Assembly (NCBI RefSeq): GCF_963662805.1
Contig: NZ_OY759870.1
Coordinates: forward strand, 172,081-236,080
Reading direction: 5' to 3'
Origin: an uncultured Cohaesibacter sp.
Lineage (GTDB): Bacteria > Pseudomonadota > Alphaproteobacteria > Rhizobiales > Cohaesibacteraceae
Length of the DNA stretch: 64,000 nt
Of this stretch, positions 1-8,321 are shown one piece after another; within the stretch, counting starts at the first letter, position 1; every line of letters begins with the position of its first letter. The notes under the pieces were generated by a model. It made no database searches. It worked only from the letters and a program-made list of their open reading frames with translations, and had not been told where the DNA came from. Position numbers and translations under genes: made by a program.

Positions 1-616
1 CCAGAAGACCGACAAGAATAAGACCGAGCAGGCTGATGATGATCACGGTCGTCGCCTGAGACCAGAAGCTGGCTTCAAGGTCATCAATATAGACACCGGT
101 CCCGATCATCCATTGCCATTCGGGAAGACCTTCAGCCCAGCTATATTTCTCGAACAGGGCATCGCTGCCCGGCTTGGTCCAGAAATAGACGTGGCTGCCG
201 CCGCCTGCCTTGGCGATCCGCACCAGATCGCGGACCAGATAGTTGCCCGCCTTGTCCTGCATGTCCCAAAGATTGGTATTGACCAGTTTCTTGTCTGGCA
301 GGACCAGGTTTGTTCCATCATAGCGATAGACAAAGACATAGCCGGACCCGCCTTCAAAGCGCATGGCGTCAATGGCTTCCTTGGCGCGCGCCTGCGCCTC
401 GTCGCGTGTCATCTCGCCTGCGGTTTCCTTTTCTTGGTAGCGCATTGCGACAGTCTTGGCGGAATCCACGATGAACTGCAGGCTTTCAGTCCTGTCAGAC
501 ACCATGGTGTCCCACTGCTTTGTCAGGTTGAAAGCGGAGAGGGCCGCTGCAAGTAAAAAGATGACCAGGGAGGGAAGAGCAATTTTCCACGACAGCGGAA
601 GCTTTGATAGGGACAT
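1..616 (-). CDS. Methyl-accepting chemotaxis protein, N-terminal part (cut by window edge)
   Basis: Reading the minus strand from an ATG at 616 gives at least 205 residues with no stop before the window edge. The protein opens with a short basic stretch and a hydrophobic helix (about residues 10-30, WKIALPSLVIFLLAAAL). A periplasmic single-Cache type sensor follows (AMRFEGGSGYVFVYRYDG, then WMIGTGVYIDD) and a second hydrophobic helix begins near residue 190. This is the usual front half of a transmembrane chemoreceptor; the HAMP and signalling domains would lie outside the window. An AAGG stretch lies about 12 bases before the ATG. The sensor closely resembles that of the chemoreceptor at 11839, so the two are probably paralogues. 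The ligand cannot be told; such sensors often bind small organic acids (family knowledge). Confidence 0.8.
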   Translation of the reverse strand, partial: MSLSKLPLSWKIALPSLVIFLLAAALSAFNLTKQWDTMVSDRTESLQFIVDSAKTVAMRYQEKETAGEMTRDEAQARAKEAIDAMRFEGGSGYVFVYRYDGTNLVLPDKKLVNTNLWDMQDKAGNYLVRDLVRIAKAGGGSHVYFWTKPGSDALFEKYSWAEGLPEWQWMIGTGVYIDDLEASFWSQATTVIIISLLGLILVGLL

Positions 617-1604
617 GTCTTGAGACCTTGAATCGATTATGCTTGCTCATATTCTCCGGATAATTGGATAAATATGTCTTAACCAACTAGAATGCTGATC
701 TGGAAAGTCCAAGTTTTTCTACAGTCAAAAACGATCTCGTTGGTCGTTAAAAATTGCTGGAACGATTTAAGTCTGTAGGTTTCTTTGAGTTCTTATCCCT
801 TGTGACTTGTAGGGCGGAATAAAAACCTGAGTTTTATCTCCAATTTTACCCGGATATTGAAGCGGAAACAGGGCTGAAATTCTAAAATAGAGCAGTAAGT
901 GTCTGACTTGAATAGAGAATTTGGAAGCAAGTAAAAAGGTTGGTGACCATTTCAATTGCGCGGTCTGGTTGCAGGGAGTGAAGATGTCACACCTAGATTT
1001 GAAAATCGTACCCGGAATGAAGCCTGATCATGGTTTCCCAAAAGGTTGTGGTTGAGACCCATCTTGCTGTCACGATGACACGGATTTTAACCGTGGTATT
1101 CTGGATTGCGTTTTGTGCATGGTAGGTATGCAGTCTCGTGGCTAGCTTAAAGTCCTGCAATTTCAGCTTTCTCTCTTGATTTTGCTTTCGGTCGCAAAAT
1201 CGAATTTTGCTTTACGATCAAGGAAATCGTTAGCAGGGATGCGCAATCGGTATGGGTCGTCGTCTGGACATGCGAGAAACGCAGGTGATATACCAAAGTC
1301 TAACTGCGTATACGGGTGCGGACAGTTCGTCTTTTTATCTCGATCAATGACGCAGTGCACAAAATCGTTAGGGTCACAGTCGGCCAAATGCGTTTAGCCT
1401 GCCGGATTGTCTGATGGCAGGTTTTGCCTTGTGCTTTTTTCAGCTCAAGCCTCGGCATAGTGAGGAGGAGCTTTACCCGGCCTCTGTTCCGGTCCACGTG
1501 ATCGGCCCCGCAGGGATCGGGCCCGTGCAATTCGCCTAAAAGCTGGTGGTGCTGATGGTCACCGGCGAGCAAACCAATAAGATGCGATTGAGAGTTTTGA
1601 GACA
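617..1604. other. Long intergenic region, no gene recognised
   Basis: About 990 bases separate the divergently read chemoreceptor and acetate kinase genes. Only short open frames without recognisable protein features occur here. Two small inverted repeats are visible: GATTTTGC/GCAAAATC at 1178-1185 and 1194-1201, and CCTGCC/GGCAGG at 1398-1403 and 1416-1421 followed by four T. The stretch is more AT-rich than the neighbouring genes and must hold both promoters. It may also contain decayed sequence. Confidence 0.5.
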
Positions 1605-2804
1605 ATGACGAAGTCTGCTGTGAACAAGGGAGCCCTGCTGGTTCTCAATAGTGGCTCATCGAGTGTGAAGTTTTCCATTTTCCAGCTTGAAGGCGGCGCA
1701 GTCGAGCCGCTGTTTGCCGGACAGTTGACTGGCATCGGTACCGATGCGGTCCTGAAAGCCAAATCCGAGGCAGGGGAACTGCTGGCCAAAGAATCGTGGG
1801 CCGAGTATGACAAGGGCAACGTGCCTTCCATCCTGCCGCATCTGCTCGAGTGGATCGAGAAGAACCTGCCCGCAGATCTGCCGTTGATCGGTGCAGGCCA
1901 TCGCGTCGTGCATGGCGGTGAGAAATTCGACAAGCCGGTTCTGGTCGAAGGCTCCGTACTTGAGGAACTCGCCAGCTTCAGCCCGCTCGCTCCGCTGCAC
2001 CAGCCCCAGAACGTGGCTGCCATCAAGGCTCTTGCCGATAGCCGTCCCGAGCTGCCGCAGGTTGCCTGCTTCGACACAGCCTTCCACCAGACCATGCCGG
2101 AAATCTCGACTACCTACGCCATTCCGAAACGCTTCACCGAAGCCGGTGTTCGCCGTTATGGCTTCCATGGCCTGTCCTATGAATATATCGCGCACAATCT
2201 GAGCGAAACCAAACCGGATCTGGCCAAAGGCCGGGTCGTTGTTGCCCACCTAGGCAACGGCGCCAGCCTCACTGGCCTCAAAAATGGTGTCAGCATCGAC
2301 ACCTCCATGGGCTTCTCCGCTCTTGAAGGTGTTCCGATGGGAACCCGTCCGGGCAGCATCGATCCGGGCATCCTGATCTATCTGATGCGCGAGAACGGCA
2401 TGGATGCGGATGATCTGGAAAAGGTCCTCTATCACGAATCCGGCCTGCTCGGCGTATCGGGCATTTCCAACGATATGCGCGACCTCGAAGACAACACTGA
2501 TCCTGCTGCCGTTCTGGCCGTCGATCTCTTCTGCTCTCGTGTTGCCAAGCAGATTGCGTCACTCGCCGTCTCCATCGGCGGCATCGATGCGCTTGTCTTC
2601 ACCGCAGGCATCGGCGAACACGGTCCAATCCTGCGCAAGAAAGTCCTCGACATGCTCGGCTGGATGGGCTTCGCGATCGATGACGCTAAGAACGATGCCA
2701 ACGCCCATGAGATTTCTGCCGAAGGGTCCATCCCGACCTTCATCATCCCAACGGACGAAGAAGTCATGATTGCCCGTCACACGGTCAGGCTGCTGACCGC
2801 CTGA
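1605..2804 (+). CDS. ackA: Acetate kinase
   Basis: Cytoplasmic enzyme interconverting acetyl phosphate plus ADP and acetate plus ATP. The 399-residue product has the normal family length. It shows the N-terminal phosphate-binding motif LNSGSSSVKFSIF (about residues 13-25), GHRVVHGGEKF (about 105), YGFHGLSYEYIA (about 185) and AHLGNGASL (about 215), all hallmarks of the acetokinase/ASKHA fold. The ATG at 1605 is preceded only by a weak purine stretch. No phosphotransacetylase or phosphoketolase gene is adjacent, so the source of acetyl phosphate is not shown here. A strong terminator follows, so the gene is probably monocistronic. Confidence 0.96.
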   Translation: MTKSAVNKGALLVLNSGSSSVKFSIFQLEGGAVEPLFAGQLTGIGTDAVLKAKSEAGELLAKESWAEYDKGNVPSILPHLLEWIEKNLPADLPLIGAGHRVVHGGEKFDKPVLVEGSVLEELASFSPLAPLHQPQNVAAIKALADSRPELPQVACFDTAFHQTMPEISTTYAIPKRFTEAGVRRYGFHGLSYEYIAHNLSETKPDLAKGRVVVAHLGNGASLTGLKNGVSIDTSMGFSALEGVPMGTRPGSIDPGILIYLMRENGMDADDLEKVLYHESGLLGVSGISNDMRDLEDNTDPAAVLAVDLFCSRVAKQIASLAVSIGGIDALVFTAGIGEHGPILRKKVLDMLGWMGFAIDDAKNDANAHEISAEGSIPTFIIPTDEEVMIARHTVRLLTA

Positions 2805-2830
2805 GCGATCAATGATTGATGAATACGAAA

Positions 2831-2858
2831 GAGGCGGGTCGAAAGGCCCGCCTTTTTT
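2831..2858 (+). terminator. Rho-independent terminator after ackA
   Basis: AGGCGGGTC and GGCCCGCCT form a stem around a GAAA loop, followed by a run of T. It lies 26 bases after the ackA stop codon. Confidence 0.85.
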
Positions 2859-3197
2859 GTTTCATCGCGCTTCTTTTGTCACAAGGCTTGCGTTTTTTGC
2901 TGATACAGCCGAGGCAGGCTCGTCGTCGGATGCTGTCATCCTGCTTTTGCGCAAAATTATTTTTCATGGAGTTCGCTAGCGTTGAAACGCGGCTTTTCCC
3001 AAATCAGGAACCTTTCGAAACCTAGACTTATTTGCAGGTCCCAAGGGTCTTGTGGCTTGCGCGGGGGCCTGTTCAAACGCTAAGTAAAGAGCGATATTGT
3101 CGAAAGGCAGTATAGTCTTCTTGAGTGCCGGGAGTTGTGCGGATCCGCTCTTGTTTCCGGTGGTCAGAGGGCAAGACAAAAGATTGAGGTAAGACGA
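2859..3197. other. Intergenic region upstream of galE
   Basis: After the ackA terminator there are about 340 bases without a recognisable gene. The end of the stretch holds the galE ribosome-binding site (GAGGTAAG, 3186-3193). Promoter elements are not clear enough to place. Confidence 0.4.
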
Positions 3198-4199
3198 ATG
3201 AGTATTTTGGTGACGGGAGGCTGCGGTTACATCGGGAGCCATATGACATGGAACCTGCATGACGCCGGAAAAGATGTGGTCATCATCGATAATCTCTCAA
3301 CGGGGTTCTCCTGGCTGGTGCCGGACGATGTACCCGTAATCGAGGGCGATATCGGTGACTCAGATCTCGTCGCCAAGGTGATGGCTGATCACAAGGTCGA
3401 TGCGGTCATTCATTTCGCCGGCTCCATCGTTGTGCCCGATTCCGTCAAGGACCCGCTCGGCTATTATCTCAACAACACCGTCAAGTCCCGGTCACTGATC
3501 GAAAATGCGGTCAAGGCTGGCGTGAAGGCTTTCATCTTTTCCTCCACCGCCGCCGTCTACGGCAACCCGGCGGAAGCGGACAAGCCATTGACCGAGGATC
3601 TCGGTCTTGAACCCATCTCCCCTTACGGCACATCAAAGCTGATGACGGAGATGATGCTCCGCGACAGCGGTGTGGCCTATGGGCTCAAATATGCCGCTTT
3701 GCGTTACTTCAACGTCGCGGGCGCCGATCCGGCAGGCCGTACGGGCCAGTCGACACCGACAGCGACCCATCTGATCAAGGTAGCCAATCAGGTTGCCCTC
3801 GGTCAGCGCGAGGCTCTGGCGATCTTCGGCGATGACTATCCAACAGCCGATGGCACCTGCATTCGCGATTACATCCACGTCAGCGACCTTGCGGCCGCTC
3901 ACGCCCTTGCCCTCGAGGCCCTGCTTTCCGGACACGATCCCTTCGTTGCCAACTGCGGCTACGGCATGGGCTATTCGGTGCTGGAAGTGGTCGAAGCGGT
4001 TCGCCGCGTCTCTGGGGTCAATTTCGAAGCGGCGATTGCCCCGCGGCGGGATGGTGATCCTGCCTCCCTCGTCGCAGATTCCTCGCGCCTCCGGTCCATC
4101 ACGGGATGGCAGCCAAAACATGCTGATCTGGACCTGATCGTGCGCACCGCGCTCGACTGGGAACGCAGCCTGATCGAGAAGGGGCACAATCGGGCATGA
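3198..4199 (+). CDS. galE: UDP-glucose 4-epimerase
   Basis: Converts UDP-glucose to UDP-galactose for surface polysaccharides (the rhizobial equivalent is called exoB). The 333-residue product begins with the NAD-binding motif GGCGYIGSHM. It also shows the extended-SDR features FSSTAAVYGNP (catalytic Ser/Thr region) and YGTSK (catalytic Tyr and Lys), followed by the sugar-binding half RYFNVAGADP. The ATG at 3198 is chosen over an in-frame upstream start at 3135 because GAGGTAAG lies just before it and the conserved Rossmann strand begins at residue 2. UDP-galactose made here could feed the UDP-galactopyranose mutase encoded at 22456. Confidence 0.94.
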   Translation: MSILVTGGCGYIGSHMTWNLHDAGKDVVIIDNLSTGFSWLVPDDVPVIEGDIGDSDLVAKVMADHKVDAVIHFAGSIVVPDSVKDPLGYYLNNTVKSRSLIENAVKAGVKAFIFSSTAAVYGNPAEADKPLTEDLGLEPISPYGTSKLMTEMMLRDSGVAYGLKYAALRYFNVAGADPAGRTGQSTPTATHLIKVANQVALGQREALAIFGDDYPTADGTCIRDYIHVSDLAAAHALALEALLSGHDPFVANCGYGMGYSVLEVVEAVRRVSGVNFEAAIAPRRDGDPASLVADSSRLRSITGWQPKHADLDLIVRTALDWERSLIEKGHNRA

Positions 4200-4223
4200 A
4201 GACCCCTTTGAACTGAACTGGAT

Positions 4224-4256
4224 CGGGAACAGGCGAATGGAAACTCGCCTTTCCCG
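4224..4256 (+). repeat. Stem-loop between galE and cysD
   Basis: CGGGAA..AGGCGA pairs with TCGCCT..TTCCCG (about 12 base pairs with one bulged C) around an 8-base loop. No T-run follows, so it may be a weak galE terminator or a structured element in the cysD leader. Confidence 0.5.
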
Positions 4257-4353
4257 GCAACTGAACCACAGCGTTGATCTGGATTTTTGACGTCCGCCCG
4301 AGAGGGTTTTGGACGAATGCTCCCGCTCACCGCCAACCGGCTACGATTTGAAC

Positions 4354-5283
4354 ATGACTATCGAGACGCAATCTACAAGCCAGCAGGCCAAATCGCATCT
4401 GAAGGCACTTGAGAACGAGAGCATTCACATCATTCGCGAGGTGGCCTCCGAGTTCAAGAACCCGGTGATGCTCTATTCCATCGGCAAGGACAGCGCGGTG
4501 ATGCTGCATCTGGCGCGCAAGGCCTTCTATCCCTCCCGCTTGCCGTTCCCGCTGTTGCACGTGGACACCACATGGAAGTTCCGCGAGATGATCGAGTTCC
4601 GCGACCGGATGGCCAAGGAGTTCGACCTCGACCTCATCGTGCATACCAACGAGGAAGGCCGGGCCAACAATGTCAATCCGTTCGACCATGGCTCCTCGCT
4701 CTACACGCAAGTGATGAAGACCGACGCCCTGAAGCAGGCCCTGACCGCAGGTGGCTATGACGCGGCCTTTGGTGGCGCCCGTCGCGACGAGGAAAAGAGC
4801 CGCGCCAAGGAGCGCATCTTCTCCTTCCGCAATGCCCAGCATGGCTGGGACCCCAAGAACCAGCGTCCGGAGCTTTGGAACATCTTCAACACCCGTATCA
4901 AACCGGGTGAGAGCATCCGCGTCTTCCCGCTCTCCAACTGGACCGAGCAGGACATCTGGCAATATATCATGCTGGAAAATATTCCCATCGTGCCGCTCTA
5001 CTTCGCCAAGGAACGCCCTGTGGTGAAGCGCGACGGCACATGGATCATGGTAGATGACGGGCGCCTGCCTCTGCATGAAGGCGAAGTGCCGCAAATGAAG
5101 ACTGTGCGCTTCCGCACCCTTGGCTGTTATCCGCTGACCGGCGCGGTGGAAAGCCCCGCGACGACCCTTGAGGAGATCTTCGAGGAAATGCTGGTGGCGC
5201 GCACGTCTGAGCGCGAAGGCCGCATGATCGACCATGACGATACCGCCTCCATGGAGAAGAAGAAGCGGGAAGGATATTTCTGA
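4354..5283 (+). CDS. cysD: Sulfate adenylyltransferase subunit 2
   Basis: The catalytic ATP-pyrophosphatase subunit of ATP sulfurylase, making adenosine 5'-phosphosulfate from sulfate and ATP together with the GTPase CysN. The 309-residue product carries the PP-loop motif YSIGKDSAVMLHLARKA (about residues 39-55), LLHVDTTWKF, and the C-terminal RTLGCYPLTGA and KKKREGYF typical of CysD. The ATG at 4354 gives near-normal family length (about 302). A start at 4309 would add 15 residues and has a GAGAGGG stretch upstream, so it cannot be excluded. The stop overlaps the start of the next gene (TGATG), indicating translational coupling. Confidence 0.94.
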   Translation: MTIETQSTSQQAKSHLKALENESIHIIREVASEFKNPVMLYSIGKDSAVMLHLARKAFYPSRLPFPLLHVDTTWKFREMIEFRDRMAKEFDLDLIVHTNEEGRANNVNPFDHGSSLYTQVMKTDALKQALTAGGYDAAFGGARRDEEKSRAKERIFSFRNAQHGWDPKNQRPELWNIFNTRIKPGESIRVFPLSNWTEQDIWQYIMLENIPIVPLYFAKERPVVKRDGTWIMVDDGRLPLHEGEVPQMKTVRFRTLGCYPLTGAVESPATTLEEIFEEMLVARTSEREGRMIDHDDTASMEKKKREGYF

Positions 5284-7205
5284 TGACCATTGAAACCGAT
5301 ACCGTTTCCAAACGCACACCCCTGAAGGGCGAAGACTTCGCCCGCGAGGAAAGCCGCGACATCCTGCGCTTTCTGACCTGCGGCAGCGTTGATGATGGCA
5401 AGTCGACCCTCATTGGTCGCCTGTTGTTCGACAGCAAGACGATCTTCGAGGATCAGCTTTCCGCGCTCGAAGTGGTCAGCAAGAAACACGGCACCACCGG
5501 CGATGACATTGACCTCGCGCTGCTGCTTGATGGCCTTCAGGCCGAGCAGGAGCAGGGCATCACCATCGATGTGGCCTATCGCTTCTTTGCGACCGACAAG
5601 CGCAAGTTCATTGTCGCCGACACCCCCGGTCATGAGCAATATACCCGCAACATGGCCACAGGCGCTTCCAACTGTGATCTGGCGGTGATCCTGATCGATG
5701 CCCGCAAGGGCGTGCTGACCCAGACCCGTCGCCACAGCTTCATCAATTCGCTGATCGGCGTGCGCCATGTGGTGTTGGCGGTCAACAAGATGGATCTGAT
5801 GGACAATTCGCAAGAGGTGTTTGACAACATCGTCGCCGAATACGAAGACTTCGCCAGAAGCTTCGAGTTCGAGACCATCACGGCGGTGCCGATCTCGGCC
5901 CGCTATGGCGACAATGTCGTGGTCAAGAGCGATGCCATGCCCTGGTATGAGGGGCCGACCCTCCTGGGCTACCTTGAGGAAATCGACGTAGAGAGCGCCG
6001 ACCGCGCCCTGCCGTTCCGCTTTCCCGTCCAGTGGGTCAACCGCCCGAACCTCAACTTCCGCGGCTTCTCGGGCACCGTTGCCTCCGGCTTTGCCCGGGT
6101 CGGCGATGAACTGGTCGTGGCCAAGTCTGGCAAGACCAGCCGCATCAAGCAGATCGTCACCATGGATGGTGAGCTTGAGGAGACCGAGGCAGGAGACGCG
6201 GTCACCATCACCCTTGAGGACGAGATTGACATCTCGCGTGGTGATCTGCTGGCCCCGGCAAGACATCGCCCGCTGGTGACCGACCAGATCTCGGCCCATC
6301 TCATCTGGATGGACACAAGCCACCTGCTCATCGGTCGCCCCTATATCATCAAGATGGGCACCCAGCAGACACAGGCGACGGTGACGGCGCTCAAGCACAA
6401 AGTGGATGTCAACAATTCCACCCACCAGATGGCGGGCAAGGCACTCGAGCTCAACGAGATCGGCTTCTGCAACCTCGCCTTCGCCGATCCACTCGCTATG
6501 GACACCTATGAAGAGAACCGCAAGACCGGCTCCTTCATCCTCATCGACCGCTTCACCAACCAGACCGTGGCTGCCGGTCTCGTCTGGTTCGGCCTGAGAC
6601 GGGCGGAGAATATTCACTGGCAGGCGGTCGACGTCGACAAGGGATCGCGCGCGGCGATGAAATATCAGACGCCGAAGGTGCTCTGGTTCACCGGCCTCAG
6701 CGGCTCGGGCAAGTCGACCATTGCCAACCTTGTCGAGAAGCGACTGCATAAGGAAGGACGCCACACCTATCTGCTTGATGGCGACAACGTCCGCCATGGG
6801 CTCAACAAGGATCTCGGCTTCACCGATGTCGACCGCGTGGAGAATATCCGCCGTATCGGCGAGGTTGCCAAGTTGATGGTCGATGCTGGTCTCGTGGTGC
6901 TCACGGCCTTCATCTCTCCTTATGAGGCCGAGCGCCGCATGGTGCGCGAAATGCTGGGCGAGGGCGAGTTTGTCGAGATTTTTGTCGACACTCCGCTTGA
7001 GGTCTGCGAAGAACGCGACGTCAAGGGTCTCTATGCCAAGGCCCGATCCGGTCAACTCAAGAACTTCACGGGCATCGACAGCCCCTATGAAGCACCGAGT
7101 AAGCCGGAAATCCATGTCAACACCGCGACCATGTCGGCCGATGAAGCCGCCGAGATCATCGCGCAATATCTGCTCGGAGAAGAAGTGCATGACTGGACTG
7201 TGTGA
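5283..7205 (+). CDS. cysNC: Bifunctional sulfate adenylyltransferase subunit 1 / adenylylsulfate kinase (CysN-CysC fusion)
   Basis: The 640-residue protein joins two enzymes. The N-terminal CysN GTPase (about 1-440) has GSVDDGKST (P-loop), DTPGHEQYTRN (G3) and NKMD (G4), then the beta-barrel domains that activate CysD. The C-terminal APS kinase (about 455-640) has FTGLSGSGKSTIAN and phosphorylates APS to PAPS. This fused form is also known as NodQ in rhizobia, where it supplies PAPS for sulfation. It starts within the cysD stop codon and its 3' end overlaps cysQ by 17 bases, so the three genes form a tight operon. No PAPS reductase or sulfite reductase gene lies nearby. Confidence 0.95.
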   Translation: MTIETDTVSKRTPLKGEDFAREESRDILRFLTCGSVDDGKSTLIGRLLFDSKTIFEDQLSALEVVSKKHGTTGDDIDLALLLDGLQAEQEQGITIDVAYRFFATDKRKFIVADTPGHEQYTRNMATGASNCDLAVILIDARKGVLTQTRRHSFINSLIGVRHVVLAVNKMDLMDNSQEVFDNIVAEYEDFARSFEFETITAVPISARYGDNVVVKSDAMPWYEGPTLLGYLEEIDVESADRALPFRFPVQWVNRPNLNFRGFSGTVASGFARVGDELVVAKSGKTSRIKQIVTMDGELEETEAGDAVTITLEDEIDISRGDLLAPARHRPLVTDQISAHLIWMDTSHLLIGRPYIIKMGTQQTQATVTALKHKVDVNNSTHQMAGKALELNEIGFCNLAFADPLAMDTYEENRKTGSFILIDRFTNQTVAAGLVWFGLRRAENIHWQAVDVDKGSRAAMKYQTPKVLWFTGLSGSGKSTIANLVEKRLHKEGRHTYLLDGDNVRHGLNKDLGFTDVDRVENIRRIGEVAKLMVDAGLVVLTAFISPYEAERRMVREMLGEGEFVEIFVDTPLEVCEERDVKGLYAKARSGQLKNFTGIDSPYEAPSKPEIHVNTATMSADEAAEIIAQYLLGEEVHDWTV

Positions 7206-7977
7206 TGGCCTCGTCGAGGCGGCCCTCGAGGCTGCCGAAGTCATCCTCGACATCTACGAGACGGATTTCGATGTCGAGATCAAGGGCGACGAGTCCCCTG
7301 TCACACGAGCCGATCAGGCAGCAGAAGCCATCATCCTGAAGCACCTCGCAGCGCTTGCTCCGGGTATTCCGGTGGTGGCCGAAGAATCGGTCGCCGCTGG
7401 GCACATTCCGGACATCGACGGCGAATTCTTCCTCGTCGATCCCCTTGATGGCACCAAGGAGTTTATAAAGCGCAATGGCGAGTTCACGGTCAACATCGCG
7501 CTCATTCGCGACAATGTGCCGGTCATGGGCGTCATTCACACCCCCGCCAAGGGGTTCCTCTTTGCCGGAGAAGTCGGCAAGGGCGCATGGCGTGCCGAGG
7601 TCGCAGACCCGCGCAAGAGCCACGAGCTGACGAACTGCCGGCCGATCTCGGTCCGCACTCCCGGTGAAGAGGTCTGCGTGGTCGGCTCCCGCTCCCATCA
7701 CACGCCCGAGGCGGAAGCCTATCTCAAGGCCTACTGCTTGGGTGAGAAGAAGGCCATTGGTTCCTCGCTCAAATTCTGCCTTCTGGCCGCCGGAGAGGCC
7801 GACCTCTACCCGCGCTATGGCCGCACTATGGAATGGGACACGGCAGCGGGCGATGCCATCCTGTCCGCAGCGGGCGGGACGGTGCTCACCACGGACGGTG
7901 CCCGGCTCACCTATGGCAAGCGCCTTCAGGACGACGCCCCCTTCGCGAATCCCTTCTTTATCGCAAAGACGACATAG
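7189..7977 (+). CDS. cysQ: 3'(2'),5'-bisphosphate nucleotidase CysQ
   Basis: Hydrolyses 3'-phosphoadenosine 5'-phosphate, the by-product of PAPS use, to AMP. The 262-residue protein belongs to the inositol monophosphatase superfamily: it shows the metal-binding motif DPLDGTKEF (about residue 85) and WDTAAGDAIL near the C-terminus. The ATG at 7189 lies inside the end of cysNC; an upstream extension in this frame would run through cysNC and is not credible. Position at the end of the sulfate-activation operon supports the PAP-recycling role. Confidence 0.92.
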   Translation: MTGLCDGLVEAALEAAEVILDIYETDFDVEIKGDESPVTRADQAAEAIILKHLAALAPGIPVVAEESVAAGHIPDIDGEFFLVDPLDGTKEFIKRNGEFTVNIALIRDNVPVMGVIHTPAKGFLFAGEVGKGAWRAEVADPRKSHELTNCRPISVRTPGEEVCVVGSRSHHTPEAEAYLKAYCLGEKKAIGSSLKFCLLAAGEADLYPRYGRTMEWDTAAGDAILSAAGGTVLTTDGARLTYGKRLQDDAPFANPFFIAKTT

Positions 7978-8266
7978 CGCCTCGCTTCCCCCGGAATCCA
8001 CAGCTCTTGTGTCATGTCACTCCTTCAGGCGCGGCATGATCGTCCATTGGTGCTAATAGACAAAAAGTCACTTGCAAAAGCAACTGATATCGGGCGCAAT
8101 CAGAGGTAATCGAACCCGAGTCAAAGTCCCACCGACTCGCGCCTCCGCATTGTTTGCGAGAGACTGGCGCGGGATGAGCGTTGTTATACGCTTTTGGGCA
8201 GCAAAAGACGCAATTTTCGATGGTGCCGCCCAAACACTGGGGTAGTGCCTGTCAAACCTCTGATCT
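7978..8266. other. Intergenic region upstream of manC
   Basis: No gene is recognisable. The stretch should contain the manC promoter and ends at a strong inverted repeat (8267-8301). Confidence 0.4.
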
Positions 8267-8301
8267 GCAGACGCCTCCCCCGCAGTTGCAAAGGCGTCTG
8301 C
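8267..8301 (+). promoter_or_regulatory. Perfect 10-bp inverted repeat in the manC leader
   Basis: GCAGACGCCT at 8267-8276 is exactly complementary to AGGCGTCTGC at 8292-8301, with a 15-base spacer. It ends about 20 bases before the GTG start of manC and just upstream of its GAGAAGG ribosome-binding site. It could be a leader hairpin or an operator; no T-run follows. Confidence 0.6.
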
Positions 8302-8321
8302 TCATTCGATGAGAAGGCGCC

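Noticed and set aside
5127..7253. Very long open frame on the minus strand opposite cysNC
   Set aside because: It is antisense to a clearly conserved gene and has no family motifs; such frames are common opposite GC-rich genes.
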